DNA of 64,000 nucleotides from Prochlorococcus sp. AG-347-L17 (GTDB lineage Bacteria; Cyanobacteriota; Cyanobacteriia; PCC-6307; Cyanobiaceae), in assembly GCA_003278925.1 (NCBI GenBank), contig QCCN01000001.1:161213-225212 (forward strand), given 5' to 3'. This document shows positions 45,540 to 55,288 of the stretch, piece after piece. Below the pieces are notes generated by a model. That model was not told where the DNA came from, did no database searches, and saw only the letters and a list, made by a program, of their open reading frames with translations. Each line of letters starts with the position of its first letter. The stretch's first letter is position 1. Made by a program: the position numbers and the translations under genes.

Positions 45540-45614
45540 AATTTTTATGTTATTTACTTAATAGATTAACTCTTCACAAACAATATGTGTGTTTTTTATG
45601 AAAAGCTGCAAATA

Positions 45615-46760
45615 TTATTCTCTGTTTTCTGGGCTGATCCAATCTCTTGGTGCTGAACCTGTGTAGATTTGCGACGGTCTGAAAATTCTATTTGCCCCAA
45701 GTTGCTCTCTCCAATGAGCTAACCAACCAGCCACTCTAGATATTGCAAAAATTGGAGTAAATAAATCACGAGGAATACCAAGTTTTCTATAAACAAGACC
45801 AGAATAAAAGTCCACGTTAGGGAATATACCCTTAGGACCTAGTCTTGGTATTGCCTCTGCCTCAAGTGATTTAGCAACTTCATACATTTCATCTGCTCCA
45901 AATCTAATGAAAAGTTCTTCTGCCAGTTTTTGAAGAATTATTGCTCTTGGATCTTTGACTTTATATTCTCTGTGGCCGAAGCCCATTATCTTACTTTTAT
46001 TTTTTATTGCGTTATCTAAAAAAGACCCAGCATTATCTGGGTTTTTAATCTCTTCTAACATTGCAATCACATCCTCATTTGCTCCTCCATGCAATGGGCC
46101 AGCAAGGGTTCCTACTGCAGATGCGATTACAGCATATGGGTCTGTAAGAGTGCTTGCAGTAACTCTAGCGCTAAATGTACTAGCGTTTAAACTATGTTCG
46201 GCATGTAGAATTAAACACCTATCAAAAACTTTTGCAGCTATAGGATCTTGTTCTTTTTCAGTCAGCATGTAAAGAAAATTTGATGAGTAAGTTAAATCAT
46301 CTCTAGGTTGAATTGGGTCTTGTCCTTTTCTAATAAGTTGAAACGCAGCAATCATTGTGGGTATTTTTGCTATTAGCCTTATGACTGCGTTGTAGATGTA
46401 ATTAGGATCATCTATTGCCCTGCGCGAATAGAAGAGCCCCAAAGAAGCCGCGCTAGATTGAAGAGCATCCATAGGATGACCTGTTGCAGGGAAACATTTC
46501 ATCATATCTCTGACTCTAAAACTTAACCTTCGATGCATCTGAACTTCTTGTTCGAAATCTCTTAGTTGAATAGCTGTGGGCAATTCACCCCAAATCAATA
46601 GGTAAGCGGTTTCTAAAAAACTGCTTTTTTTGGATAGTTCCTCAATGGAATAACCTCTGTACAATAATTTACCTTTGTTGCCGTCAATATCACATATGGA
46701 TGAATTAGTAACTGGGACACCCTCTAATCCTGGTTTTAAAATTAGTTTGTTACTGTCCAA
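45615..46760 (-). CDS. gltA: Citrate synthase
   Basis: 381 aa. 'LLYRGYSIEEL', 'HAEHSLNASTFSAR' (catalytic His), 'GPLHGGANEDVIAML' and 'GFGHREYKVKDPRA' (His/Asp region) are clear. It condenses acetyl-CoA and oxaloacetate, the entry to the incomplete TCA cycle that makes 2-oxoglutarate for nitrogen assimilation. Length fits the short bacterial form. It lies upstream of ndhA, 75 bp away. A 125-bp spacer separates it from the hypothetical gene on the other side. Confidence 0.95.
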   Translation of the reverse strand: MDSNKLILKPGLEGVPVTNSSICDIDGNKGKLLYRGYSIEELSKKSSFLETAYLLIWGELPTAIQLRDFEQEVQMHRRLSFRVRDMMKCFPATGHPMDALQSSAASLGLFYSRRAIDDPNYIYNAVIRLIAKIPTMIAAFQLIRKGQDPIQPRDDLTYSSNFLYMLTEKEQDPIAAKVFDRCLILHAEHSLNASTFSARVTASTLTDPYAVIASAVGTLAGPLHGGANEDVIAMLEEIKNPDNAGSFLDNAIKNKSKIMGFGHREYKVKDPRAIILQKLAEELFIRFGADEMYEVAKSLEAEAIPRLGPKGIFPNVDFYSGLVYRKLGIPRDLFTPIFAISRVAGWLAHWREQLGANRIFRPSQIYTGSAPRDWISPENRE

Positions 46761-46885
46761 TTGCTTAATTCAATATCAAATACTTATAGATTAAAGATAG
46801 TCAAATAATTTTTAATTAACCACAAGATATTAACTTCGCAAAAAATTAAAATGATTGTTTTTGAAGCTTGTTTGAATAAATTTAA

Positions 46886-48352
46886 TTAAAGAATGTTTAA
46901 TATTGTTTCTCTGTAAATAATTGGATTTTTTTCAGGAATAGACTGGCTTATGATTTCTAGCGATTCTTCATTTGATATTTTTAAAATATTTTTAATGAGA
47001 AAATTAAGGTCCTGCAAATTAGAAAAAAATTCAATTTTATTAGAATTACCATCTTTGATATCAACTTTTGAATAAAGAAAAGCAGATTTATCTTTATTAC
47101 TTTTTAGGTTGAAAAATTTTTTTGATATTTTTTCAAATTCTTTACCATCAATTAAATTATTACTTATGATTTGTAAATCTTCTGATTCTATCGAATAGAT
47201 ATTTTCAAAAGATAATTGTTTTATAACATCGTCTTTTTCTTCAAGAATATCTTTGGAATATATCGAATAAATATCTTCATTTTGTTTCAAAGTATATTTG
47301 TTGAAATCTTTTAGCTTTTTCAAAGCACTTAAATCAAATTGATCTTCATTATTTTTTTCAAACGTAATAAGCCAATCTTTATTTGAATTGATAATTAAAA
47401 TGTTTTGATTATTATTTTGATTAAACTCTTCAAAAAAACTTAGTTGAAAATCATTTATTAAGGGATTAAGATGTTTGTCAAAATTTTTCATATCACAAAA
47501 AATTAAATTTTCAGGATTATCTTCATTACTATTCTCTTTATTCATTAACTTTTCGTAAGTAAGAATATCAATGTTTTTTTTATTATTTAGTAAATATGAT
47601 TTTAAAATTAGTTGATTATTTTTAAAGTCAAAAATTGTAGCAATTTTATCCCCATTATTCTCAGGAAAAATTTCTTTATTAAAAAATTTACTTTCCAAAA
47701 ATTTATTTGTGAATAATATATTTTTTTCATTGTTCAGTCCAACAAGTTCTCCCTCATATTGAAATTTTTTTTTCTTAAAATTTTCACTAGAGATAATACT
47801 ATTTTTGATTAATTTTTTATCTGATGAAGCAATTATATAATTATCGTCGGTTCGGTATATATAGTTGAGATAATTTATTTTGTTTTCTCTATTAATTGAA
47901 ATTATCTCATCAATCTGATCTATTTTATTAGGCAAATTTAATAAATCATCTATTGTTTTTTCTGGCTTAATTTTAAAAACAATCAAAATATCATCTTTAA
48001 GCTTTTTATTATTTTCAAAAGTTGAGATTATAAGTTCATTATTATAGATATTTTCTAATTTATTGTTGTCTAGATCTATTCCTAAGTAATCTAATAAAGA
48101 GTCTTTTATTAAAAAAAAGTTATCTTTATTTGTTGGTTTTTTATCCTTTTCATTATTATTAACGATATTAAAATTATCTAAATTTGAAATAAATAATAAT
48201 TTATTGTTTTCAGGTGCATATTTTAAGATATTTAGTTGCTCAATATTTGTACTTTGTTCCTTATTTTTATTAGTAGAAACTTTTTTAAAACCAAAAAAAA
48301 GTAATAAAGATAATAATAGGATTATTGCTATTACTCTAAGTTTCATTATCAA
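46886..48352 (-). CDS. Hypothetical membrane-anchored or exported protein
   Basis: 488 aa. One hydrophobic segment near the N-terminus (about 6-22) preceded by Lys/Arg suggests a signal anchor; the remainder is hydrophilic and extremely Asn/Lys/Ile-rich, with many Asn runs, and looks fast-evolving. Short 'FLFISNLDNF'-type strands recur and 'NKLLFISN' near 50 resembles the start of DUF3352-like cyanobacterial proteins, but I cannot confirm it. Both sides are unrelated metabolic genes. Its coding DNA is more A+T-rich than its neighbours. Confidence 0.7.
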   Translation of the reverse strand: MIMKLRVIAIILLLSLLLFFGFKKVSTNKNKEQSTNIEQLNILKYAPENNKLLFISNLDNFNIVNNNEKDKKPTNKDNFFLIKDSLLDYLGIDLDNNKLENIYNNELIISTFENNKKLKDDILIVFKIKPEKTIDDLLNLPNKIDQIDEIISINRENKINYLNYIYRTDDNYIIASSDKKLIKNSIISSENFKKKKFQYEGELVGLNNEKNILFTNKFLESKFFNKEIFPENNGDKIATIFDFKNNQLILKSYLLNNKKNIDILTYEKLMNKENSNEDNPENLIFCDMKNFDKHLNPLINDFQLSFFEEFNQNNNQNILIINSNKDWLITFEKNNEDQFDLSALKKLKDFNKYTLKQNEDIYSIYSKDILEEKDDVIKQLSFENIYSIESEDLQIISNNLIDGKEFEKISKKFFNLKSNKDKSAFLYSKVDIKDGNSNKIEFFSNLQDLNFLIKNILKISNEESLEIISQSIPEKNPIIYRETILNIL

Positions 48353-48435
48353 TGTTTATTTTTATTTTTAACAATAAACTTCCTACTGCAACTTAATTTA
48401 TTAAATTGTAAATAACACATAATTTATCCTATAAA

Positions 48436-48786
48436 TTGGGAAGTTATCCAAAATCTATAAATGCTTCTAGTCTAAATGATTGGTTTAATTCTGAGAAAGA
48501 AGATCCAGTCTTGATTGATGTAAGAGAGCAGTCAGAGCTTGAACTGGCTCGTTTCTCAAAAGAATTTTTACATATACCAATTAGTAAAGTTACATCTGAA
48601 TATGTTGAAGAAATATTTGCTGGTTTATTAGGTAGAGAAATTGTAGTTACCTGTCATGCAGGAATAAGAAGTTATAACTTTTCTCAATGGTGCTTGGATA
48701 ATAATATTGTGAGCGAAATATGGAATTTGGAGGAGGGTATTGATGGATGGAGTAGATATATTGACCCATCAATACCAAGGTATTGA
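48436..48786 (+). CDS. Rhodanese-like domain protein
   Basis: 116 aa, one rhodanese domain. 'VLIDVREQSELELARF' is the entry motif, and 'VTCHAGIRSYNFSQWC' is the active-site loop Cys-x-x-Gly-x-Arg-Ser, so sulfur transfer or thiol redox activity is likely. 'WNLEEGIDGWSRYID' closes the domain. The start is TTG 48436 (family N-terminus shortly follows). It abuts trpB on the opposite strand with no spacer. Substrate unknown. Confidence 0.92.
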   Translation: MGSYPKSINASSLNDWFNSEKEDPVLIDVREQSELELARFSKEFLHIPISKVTSEYVEEIFAGLLGREIVVTCHAGIRSYNFSQWCLDNNIVSEIWNLEEGIDGWSRYIDPSIPRY

Positions 48787-50031
48787 TTAAATATCTAATG
48801 AAGATGCAACAGTATTAACATCTTTGTCGCCTCTTCCAGAGCAATTAATAACTATATGAGTATCTTTTTCAAGAGTAGGGCATAATTTATCTAACCAAGC
48901 AAAGGCATGGGAAGTTTCAAGTGCAGGAATAATTCCTTCTAGTTCACTAACAAGTTTTAAAGCGTCTAAAGCTTCTTGATCTGTGACTGATCCATATTCT
49001 GCTCTACCTATTTCTTTTAAATGGCTATGTTCAGGTCCTACTCCAGGGTAATCTAAACCTGCACTTATTGAGTGAGCTTCTTGTACTTGACCATTATCAT
49101 CTTGCAAGAGAAGACTCATTGATCCATGCAAAATTCCAACTGAACCTTTAGTGATTGTGGCAGCATGTTTGTCAGTATCAACTCCGCTTCCAGCGGCTTC
49201 AACTCCAATAAGACGCACAGAAGTTTCTTTAACAAAAGGATGGAAAAGCCCCATTGCATTTGATCCCCCACCTACACAAGCAAGCAAAATATCGGGAAAA
49301 GATCCAAATGATTCTAAACATTGTTTTTTAGTTTCTTCACCTATAACTGCATGAAAATCTCGCACAATCTTTGGGAAAGGGTGTGGGCCGGCAACAGATC
49401 CTAAAATGTAGTGTGTGGTTTCGACATTAGAAACCCAATCTCTAATGGCTTCACTAGTGGCATCCTTAAGTGTTGCAGTTCCAGAATTTACAACTTTAAC
49501 TTCAGCTCCTAGAAGTTTCATTCTGAAAACGTTAAGGGATTGCCTTTTTATATCTTCAGCACCCATGTAGATAATACATTTCAAGCCAAATCTCGCACAA
49601 ACAGTAGCCGTAGCAACTCCGTGCTGACCTGCTCCAGTTTCTGCAATTATTCTTTTTTTGCCCATTCTTATTGCAAGTAAAGCTTGTCCGAGGGCATTAT
49701 TAATTTTGTGAGCCCCAGTATGATTTAAATCTTCCCTTTTAAGCCATATTCTAGGAGTTGCTTGTTTAGTTTTGTAATGTTCAGTAAGTCTTTTGGCTTC
49801 ATAAAGTGGTGTTTCTCTTCCTACATAAGTCTTAAGGAGATGATTTAATTCTTCTACAAAAAGTTTATCTTTCCATGCATTAGATGCAGCTGTTTCAAGC
49901 TCAAAAAGAGCAGGCATTAGCGTTTCAGGAACATATTGACCACCATATTTTCCAAATCTTCCCTCTTTAGAGGGTTGATTTAAATCGTCATTTTTATAGT
50001 TCTGATCTTTGCGAGAAAATGTACTTACCAC
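48787..50031 (-). CDS. trpB: Tryptophan synthase beta subunit
   Basis: 414 aa PLP enzyme. '[22 protein letters not shown]' contains the PLP Lys, '[17 protein letters not shown]' the substrate loop and '[17 protein letters not shown]' the phosphate site. It converts indole and serine to tryptophan. Length normal. It is not next to trpA here. It is divergent from the SUI1 gene with a 40-bp spacer. Confidence 0.97.
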   Translation of the reverse strand: MVSTFSRKDQNYKNDDLNQPSKEGRFGKYGGQYVPETLMPALFELETAASNAWKDKLFVEELNHLLKTYVGRETPLYEAKRLTEHYKTKQATPRIWLKREDLNHTGAHKINNALGQALLAIRMGKKRIIAETGAGQHGVATATVCARFGLKCIIYMGAEDIKRQSLNVFRMKLLGAEVKVVNSGTATLKDATSEAIRDWVSNVETTHYILGSVAGPHPFPKIVRDFHAVIGEETKKQCLESFGSFPDILLACVGGGSNAMGLFHPFVKETSVRLIGVEAAGSGVDTDKHAATITKGSVGILHGSMSLLLQDDNGQVQEAHSISAGLDYPGVGPEHSHLKEIGRAEYGSVTDQEALDALKLVSELEGIIPALETSHAFAWLDKLCPTLEKDTHIVINCSGRGDKDVNTVASSLDI

Positions 50032-50079
50032 TTTTTCTATAGAATAAGTATTAACTAACTATAGATTATATTGAAAATA

Positions 50080-50391
50080 ATGGGAAAAAAGAATTGGATC
50101 GAATTTGATAATCAAGAAAAAAAATCAGAAGAAACAGCTAAAGTAGATAATGTTAATAAAAAATTAAAAATAAATATTTCAAAACAAAAAAAAGGTAAAA
50201 AGGGAAAGACTGTAACTTTAATTCGAGGTTTAGGCGCTGAGGATGAAATCTTATTAAAAGAATTACTAAAAAAAATTAAAGTTTTTTGTGGGACTGGAGG
50301 AACATTGATTGATAGCAATATCCAGTTACAGGGTGATATGGTATCGAAATCAATTGAGTTTCTTCGTAAAGAGGGATTTCATAATTTATGA
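50080..50391 (+). CDS. SUI1/eIF1-like (YciH) protein
   Basis: 103 aa from ATG 50080 (TTG 50071 is also in frame). The C-terminal domain 'GKTVTLIRGL', 'LLKELLKKIKVFCGTGGTLIDSNIQLQGDMVSKSIEFLRKEGF' is the SUI1 fold (bacterial YciH class). The N-terminal 45 residues are Lys-rich and disordered. It may monitor translation initiation fidelity; the bacterial role is poorly defined. cysC follows after 42 nt. Confidence 0.92.
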   Translation: MGKKNWIEFDNQEKKSEETAKVDNVNKKLKINISKQKKGKKGKTVTLIRGLGAEDEILLKELLKKIKVFCGTGGTLIDSNIQLQGDMVSKSIEFLRKEGFHNL

Positions 50392-50433
50392 AGCAAGGGT
50401 TAGGATAGGTTTTTAATTTTCATAGTCCAAACA

Positions 50434-51057
50434 ATGAAAGAACAAGATCAAACAAAGTCAACCAATATAAAGTGGCACAATTTAACTATTGATAGAGAAA
50501 AGTTAGAGAAAATGAGAGGTCATAAAGGTTTGGTTATATGGTTTACAGGTTTATCTGGCTCTGGTAAAAGTACTTTAGCTAACGCTTTAAATGAAGTTTT
50601 ACACTTAGATGGTTTTTCGACTTACGTGTTGGATGGAGATAATATTAGACACGGTTTATGCAAAGATCTTGGGTTTTCGGATGAAGATAGAGAAGAAAAT
50701 ATAAGAAGAATTGGAGAAGTTGCGAATCTATTTATGAATGCTGGGATAATAACTATTACAGCATTCGTTTCACCATTTATTAGCGATAGAGATAAAGTCA
50801 GAAAAATTATTGGATCTAAAGATTTTATTGAAGTTTATTGTGCTGCAGATATCACAGTTTGTGAGAATAGGGATACTAAAGGTCTTTATAAGAAAGCTCG
50901 TTTGGGCGAAATTAAAGAATTTACAGGGATTTCTAGTCCATATGAAGCTCCTCATAATCCCGAAATTGTTGTTGATACAGGTTCGTTAGATTTAAATGAT
51001 TCCGTTGAGAAAGTTATTAACTACCTTAAAAAAGAAAACTTTCTTAAAAAGGCCTAA
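50434..51057 (+). CDS. cysC: Adenylylsulfate kinase
   Basis: 207 aa. 'IWFTGLSGSGKSTLANAL' (P-loop at 39-47), 'LDGDNIRHGLCKDLGFSDEDREENIRRI', 'FVSPFISDRDKVR' and 'FIEVYC' are APS-kinase features. It phosphorylates APS to PAPS in sulfate activation. The sequence is typical with a normal length. It follows the SUI1 gene by 42 nt and converges with purE. Confidence 0.95.
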   Translation: MKEQDQTKSTNIKWHNLTIDREKLEKMRGHKGLVIWFTGLSGSGKSTLANALNEVLHLDGFSTYVLDGDNIRHGLCKDLGFSDEDREENIRRIGEVANLFMNAGIITITAFVSPFISDRDKVRKIIGSKDFIEVYCAADITVCENRDTKGLYKKARLGEIKEFTGISSPYEAPHNPEIVVDTGSLDLNDSVEKVINYLKKENFLKKA

Positions 51058-51071
51058 TAAAAAATATTACT

Positions 51072-51608
51072 TCATTTATTTTGAAGATAATTGTCAGGTC
51101 CAATATTTGATAACTTACTATTTTTAGTTCTTACCTGTGTATGTAGATTTTCTCTGAATTCTTTTAAAGTTTTCTTTATGGATGCATCAAATAAACTGAT
51201 CATCTCTATTGCTAATAATCCAGCATTCTGAGCTCCATTAATTGCAACTGTTGCAACTGGAATCCCAGCCGGCATTTGAACGATTGATAAAAGAGAATCA
51301 ATCCCCTTAAGTGTCTTACTCTCTACTGGTACTCCAATAATAGGAATACAAGTTATGGATGCCAGCATTCCTGGAAGATGAGCAGCACCACCAGCACCGG
51401 CAATTATTACTTTTATGTTTTCTGATTCTGCATTTTTTGCATATTCCATCATTTCAATAGGTGTTCGATGAGCAGAAAGTATACAAACTTCAGTTTTTAT
51501 TCCAAATTCTTCTAAAATATCAATAGCTGGTTTCAATGTTTTAAGATCTGAATCACTACCCATCACGACAGCAATTTTATAAATAACTTTAGAATTCAAT
51601 TCTGACAA
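51072..51608 (-). CDS. purE: N5-carboxyaminoimidazole ribonucleotide mutase (PurE)
   Basis: 178 aa. 'VVMGSDSDLKTLKPAIDILEEFGIKTEVCILSAHRTPIEMMEYAK' and 'GAGGAAHLPGMLASIT' are PurE hallmarks. It rearranges N5-CAIR to CAIR in purine synthesis. An octamer-forming fold of normal length, with a short C-terminal tail. It is convergent with cysC (14 nt) and divergent from chlM. Confidence 0.96.
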   Translation of the reverse strand: MSELNSKVIYKIAVVMGSDSDLKTLKPAIDILEEFGIKTEVCILSAHRTPIEMMEYAKNAESENIKVIIAGAGGAAHLPGMLASITCIPIIGVPVESKTLKGIDSLLSIVQMPAGIPVATVAINGAQNAGLLAIEMISLFDASIKKTLKEFRENLHTQVRTKNSKLSNIGPDNYLQNK

Positions 51609-51629
51609 AATAACAAATCAATTCTTTCC

Positions 51630-51635
51630 TATAAT
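51630..51635 (+). promoter_or_regulatory. Candidate -10 element for chlM
   Basis: A perfect TATAAT lies 62 bp before the chlM ATG, in the divergent spacer with purE. No clear -35 box at the proper distance. Confidence 0.45.
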
Positions 51636-51697
51636 GGCGTGCAATTAATTTGGCGCCAGTTAGTTAATATAAAAAGAATAAATTTTCAAAGAATATT

Positions 51698-52396
51698 ATG
51701 ACGTCAAATAAAATTATCGAAAAAAGTGAAGTTAGGGAGTATTTTAATGGTACTGGCTTTGAAAGATGGAATAAAATTTATAGCAAATCTGATGAAATTA
51801 ATACAGTTCAGAAAAATATTAGGAAAGGTCATCAAAAAACTGTAGATGATGTAGTTTCGTATATCAAAAATTATCCTGAACTAACAAAAAAAAATTATTG
51901 TGATGCAGGCTGTGGTGTAGGAAGTCTTTCCATACCTTTATTAAGACTTGGTATAAAAGAACTACAGGTGAGCGATATTTCTTCTGAAATGATTAAAGAA
52001 ACAAAGAAACGCATTAATGAATTAGGTTTGAATCAAGGTAAAATCAAATATGAAGTCTGTGATCTGGAAAAATTAAAAGGATTATTTGATGTTGTAGTTT
52101 GTTTGGATGTATTTATTCATTATCCTCAACCGGTCGCAGAAGAAATGGTTCAACATCTATGCGATTTAAGCAAAGAAAAACTAATCGTTAGCTTTGCTCC
52201 TTATACTCCAGTTCTTGCTGTTCTAAAAAATATTGGGAAATTATTTCCTGGGCCAAGTAAAACTACAAGAGCATATACATTGAAAGAAAAGGGTATTATT
52301 AATGCTGCTAAAGAAAAAGGATTTAAAGTGGTTAAAAAGAAATTAAATCAAGCTCCTTTTTATTTTTCAAAACTTATTGAATTCGAAAAAATTTAA
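51698..52396 (+). CDS. chlM: Mg-protoporphyrin IX methyltransferase
   Basis: 232 aa SAM-dependent methyltransferase. 'YCDAGCGVGSLSIPLLRLG' is the SAM motif I, 'LQVSDISSEMIKETKKRI' and 'FDVVVCLDVFIHYP' follow. The whole pattern, including 'VREYFNGTGFERWNKIYS' at the N-terminus, fits ChlM. It methylates Mg-protoporphyrin IX on the way to chlorophyll. A TATAAT lies 62 bp upstream. It converges with the LuxR-type response regulator (4-nt gap). Confidence 0.95.
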   Translation: MTSNKIIEKSEVREYFNGTGFERWNKIYSKSDEINTVQKNIRKGHQKTVDDVVSYIKNYPELTKKNYCDAGCGVGSLSIPLLRLGIKELQVSDISSEMIKETKKRINELGLNQGKIKYEVCDLEKLKGLFDVVVCLDVFIHYPQPVAEEMVQHLCDLSKEKLIVSFAPYTPVLAVLKNIGKLFPGPSKTTRAYTLKEKGIINAAKEKGFKVVKKKLNQAPFYFSKLIEFEKI

Positions 52397-52400
52397 TAGT

Positions 52401-53129
52401 TCATTTTACTAAATGATTTTCAAGTGCATAACGAACTAATTCGGTTCTGCTAGACGTACCTGTCTTAATAAAAAGTCTACTTACATATTTCTCAACATTT
52501 CTAATAGATGTTTCAAGCTGCCTTGCAATTTCCTTGTTCATCAGCCCCTCTGCTACTAGTTGAAGTACACTTGCTTCTCTTGGAGTAAAACTAGGAAGAT
52601 TTATTTTATTTTCTGGATTAGTCTGGTTTTGGTCTGTGAGCATAGATTTTATTTCAGTAATTTGTTTTGCCATTTTGCTTACGTCAATATCTGCGAATCG
52701 TGCCGCTTCTTTTAATAAGCGTTCTTGTCTGTTGATTACATTTTTGACTCTTGCAGCCAATTCATCGGGGTCGAAAGGTTTGGAAATATAATCATCAACT
52801 CCTGCAAGATAACCTTCTGTTCTGTCTAGGGTCATTCCTTTTGCAGTTAGAAAAATAACTGGAGTTCCTCCTAATTTTTCATCCTCTCTAATTTTTTCTA
52901 ATAAAGCATAACCGTTGGCTCGAGGCATCATAACATCGCTAATTATCAAATCGGGGAAGACTGTTTGAGCTTTTTCCCAACCATCCTCTCCATCAACTGC
53001 AATAAATATTTCAAAGCCTTCATCTTCTAGAAATGTTTTAACAGCTGTTCTTAAACCAGGCTCATCATCAACTAATAAAATTCTTGATTTTCTTACTGGT
53101 TCATTATTTATTAGATTAATTTCATTCAT
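52401..53129 (-). CDS. NarL/LuxR-type response regulator
   Basis: 242 aa: a receiver domain with Asp21/Asp22, phosphoacceptor Asp65 and Lys117, a linker with coiled-coil character (about 130-165), then a LuxR helix-turn-helix domain ('FTPREASVLQLVAEGLMNKEIARQLETSIRNVEKYVSRLFIKTGTSSRTELVRYAL'). It is the REC-LuxR (Ycf29-like) class conserved in cyanobacteria. The partner histidine kinase is not nearby. It is divergent from the cysteine desulfurase, 59 bp apart. I do not assign a gene symbol. Confidence 0.9.
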   Translation of the reverse strand: MNEINLINNEPVRKSRILLVDDEPGLRTAVKTFLEDEGFEIFIAVDGEDGWEKAQTVFPDLIISDVMMPRANGYALLEKIREDEKLGGTPVIFLTAKGMTLDRTEGYLAGVDDYISKPFDPDELAARVKNVINRQERLLKEAARFADIDVSKMAKQITEIKSMLTDQNQTNPENKINLPSFTPREASVLQLVAEGLMNKEIARQLETSIRNVEKYVSRLFIKTGTSSRTELVRYALENHLVK

Positions 53130-53188
53130 TTTTTTAATTCTTTAATTTGATTTTCTAGTAATAAACAGAATTTTATATACTAAATATA

Positions 53189-54334
53189 ATGCTATCAACT
53201 CCCATACTACTAGACTATCAATCTTCGACTCCTTGCTCTAAAGATGTCGTTGATTCTATGAAACCTTTTTGGAGTGAGATATTTTCTAACCCTGCAAATA
53301 AATCTAATTTGGCGGGGATTAACGCAAGCGCTATATTGGAAGCCTCAAGAGAAAAAATAGAACAAAGTTTATTTCTTAAGAATAAAAAAGTTATTTTTAC
53401 AAGTGGGGCAACTGAATCTAATAACTTAGCCTTATTAGGTTTTGCTAGAAATTTCTATAAAAAAACAGGAAATTGTGGACATATTATTACCTTAAAAACA
53501 GAGCATAAAGCTGTTTTGGAGCCCCTTAACCAACTTAAAAAAGAGGGATTTATGGTTACAGAAATTAATCCTGAGAAAGATGGCTTAATTTCAGAAGAAC
53601 AATTCAAAAAAAATATAAGAGAAGATACATTTCTGGTTAGTGTCATGTTGGCAAATAACGAAATTGGAGTTATACAGCCTCTAGAGAATATTTCAAAGAT
53701 ATGTAAATCGAGGGGAATAACTTTGCACTCTGATTTCGCACAATGTTTAGGTTATATCGAGTTAGACAATCTTTTATCAGACGTAAATATGATAACGATT
53801 AGTTCTCACAAAATATATGGTCCTAAAGGGATAGGACTTCTTTTGATTGATGAAGAAATTAATCTTGAGCCTTTAATTGTTGGAGGAGGTCAGGAATATG
53901 GTCTTAGGTCTGGCACATTACCTCTTCCTCTAGTAGTTGGCTTTGCTAAAGCAATAGAGATAGCAGTTCTTAATCAAAAAAATAATGCTGAGAAATTACT
54001 TTTTTATAGAAATAACCTTTTAGAGGGGTTGTTAAAAAATAATTCTGGTTTATTAATTAATGGCTCCATAGAAAAAAGATTACCTCACAATTTAAATTTG
54101 ACTGTATTGAATTTAAACGGAGCAAAGTTTCATAAACTTTTAAAATCTAAAATAATTTGTTCTACTGGATCTGCATGTAGTAGTGGTGAACCATCTCATG
54201 TCTTACTAGCCTTAGGTAGATCTCTGAAAGAAGCAGAATCTTCAATAAGGTTAAGTATTGGATTAAGTACTAATTCAAAAGATATAAAACAAGCAATTCA
54301 TATTCTTACAAATACAATAAGATCACTACGATAG
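53189..54334 (+). CDS. Cysteine desulfurase (NifS/IscS family)
   Basis: 381 aa PLP enzyme of class V aminotransferases. 'SGATESNNLALLGFARN' binds PLP phosphate, 'SSHKIYGPKG' holds the Schiff-base Lys208, and the catalytic Cys330 is in 'STGSACSSGEPSHVLLAL'. It releases sulfur from cysteine for Fe-S clusters and tRNA thiolation. The N-terminus has 'LLDYQSSTPCSKDVVDSM', typical. Start ATG 53189. It converges with rsmH (13 nt). Whether it is IscS-type or another paralogue is not resolved. Confidence 0.93.
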   Translation: MLSTPILLDYQSSTPCSKDVVDSMKPFWSEIFSNPANKSNLAGINASAILEASREKIEQSLFLKNKKVIFTSGATESNNLALLGFARNFYKKTGNCGHIITLKTEHKAVLEPLNQLKKEGFMVTEINPEKDGLISEEQFKKNIREDTFLVSVMLANNEIGVIQPLENISKICKSRGITLHSDFAQCLGYIELDNLLSDVNMITISSHKIYGPKGIGLLLIDEEINLEPLIVGGGQEYGLRSGTLPLPLVVGFAKAIEIAVLNQKNNAEKLLFYRNNLLEGLLKNNSGLLINGSIEKRLPHNLNLTVLNLNGAKFHKLLKSKIICSTGSACSSGEPSHVLLALGRSLKEAESSIRLSIGLSTNSKDIKQAIHILTNTIRSLR

Positions 54335-54347
54335 AAATGATTGCCTT

Positions 54348-55250
54348 TTAATTTAATTGAGCAATTCTTAATTTTCCACTTCTAGCTCTTTTATTAAGTT
54401 CGACTTCTTCTTCGGAAGGAGTTATTGGCTTTTTTGTCAGGTTTTTTAGTCTTTGATCATTCTTAAAACAACTTTTAACTAACCTATCCTCAAGAGAATG
54501 AAAACTAATAACAGAAATAATACCCCCTGGCAAAAGCCATTCAGGTACAACTTGCAAAAATTTTTCTAATACTTCAATTTCTTTATTAACAGCAATTCTT
54601 AGTGCTTGAAATGTTCTTGTTGCTGGATGTATTTTTTTATATCTTTGTTTTGGTGGGAAGCAGCCTGCAATAGAGTAAGCTAACTCTTTTGTCCCAGAAT
54701 ATTTTCCATTTTCCTTCAAATCTAATTTTATTTTCCTAGCAATCTTTCTTGATAATCTCTCATCTCCATATTTATAGATTACGTTAGCTAGATCTTTTTC
54801 ATTTAAAACCTCAATTAATTTCTCTGCATCAACATCAAGCAAAGGATTCATGCGCATATCAAGCGGACCATCTTTTTGGAAACTAAATCCTCTTTTAGGG
54901 TCATCAAGTTGGTTACTATTTACTCCAAGATCTGCAATCACAAAAGAAACTTTTTCTTTTGGTACAAAATCCGCAAAATTTGAAGCCCTTATATCAATCC
55001 TACTTTTAAACTCATCAAGTTTTTTTAATGCTGATTTTCTTGCGAATGGATCTTGATCAAGTCCAATTATATTTAAATCCGAATATTTTCTCAATAAATG
55101 ATAAGAGTGCCCGCCTCCGCCTAAAGTTGCGTCTATTCCCTTAAGTTGATTGTTATGTATAAGTGGGTAATGCTCTAATGAGGCCATTATCTCATCTGTC
55201 ATAACTGATTTATGATTGAAAAAAGATGAATCAGATAGGTCAGTTTGCAT
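54348..55250 (-). CDS. rsmH: 16S rRNA (cytosine-N4)-methyltransferase RsmH
   Basis: 300 aa. 'HKSVMTDEIMASL', 'GIDATLGGGGHSYHLLRKY' (SAM site), 'PDLGVNSNQLDDPKRGFSFQKDGPLDMRMN'-type loop and 'RTFQALRIAVNKE' are RsmH/MraW signatures. It methylates C1402 of 16S rRNA. It is not beside division genes here, unlike in many bacteria. It is divergent from ndhH with a 38-bp spacer between starts. Confidence 0.95.
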   Translation of the reverse strand: MQTDLSDSSFFNHKSVMTDEIMASLEHYPLIHNNQLKGIDATLGGGGHSYHLLRKYSDLNIIGLDQDPFARKSALKKLDEFKSRIDIRASNFADFVPKEKVSFVIADLGVNSNQLDDPKRGFSFQKDGPLDMRMNPLLDVDAEKLIEVLNEKDLANVIYKYGDERLSRKIARKIKLDLKENGKYSGTKELAYSIAGCFPPKQRYKKIHPATRTFQALRIAVNKEIEVLEKFLQVVPEWLLPGGIISVISFHSLEDRLVKSCFKNDQRLKNLTKKPITPSEEEVELNKRARSGKLRIAQLN

Positions 55251-55288
55251 AACTTTCGACTAAGATTTGTTTAGAAGTTAAATTTCGA

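Noticed and set aside
51062..51090. CTTCA...TGAAG hairpin between cysC and purE as a terminator
   Set aside because: The stem is only 5 bp, overlaps the purE stop, and no T-run follows on either strand.
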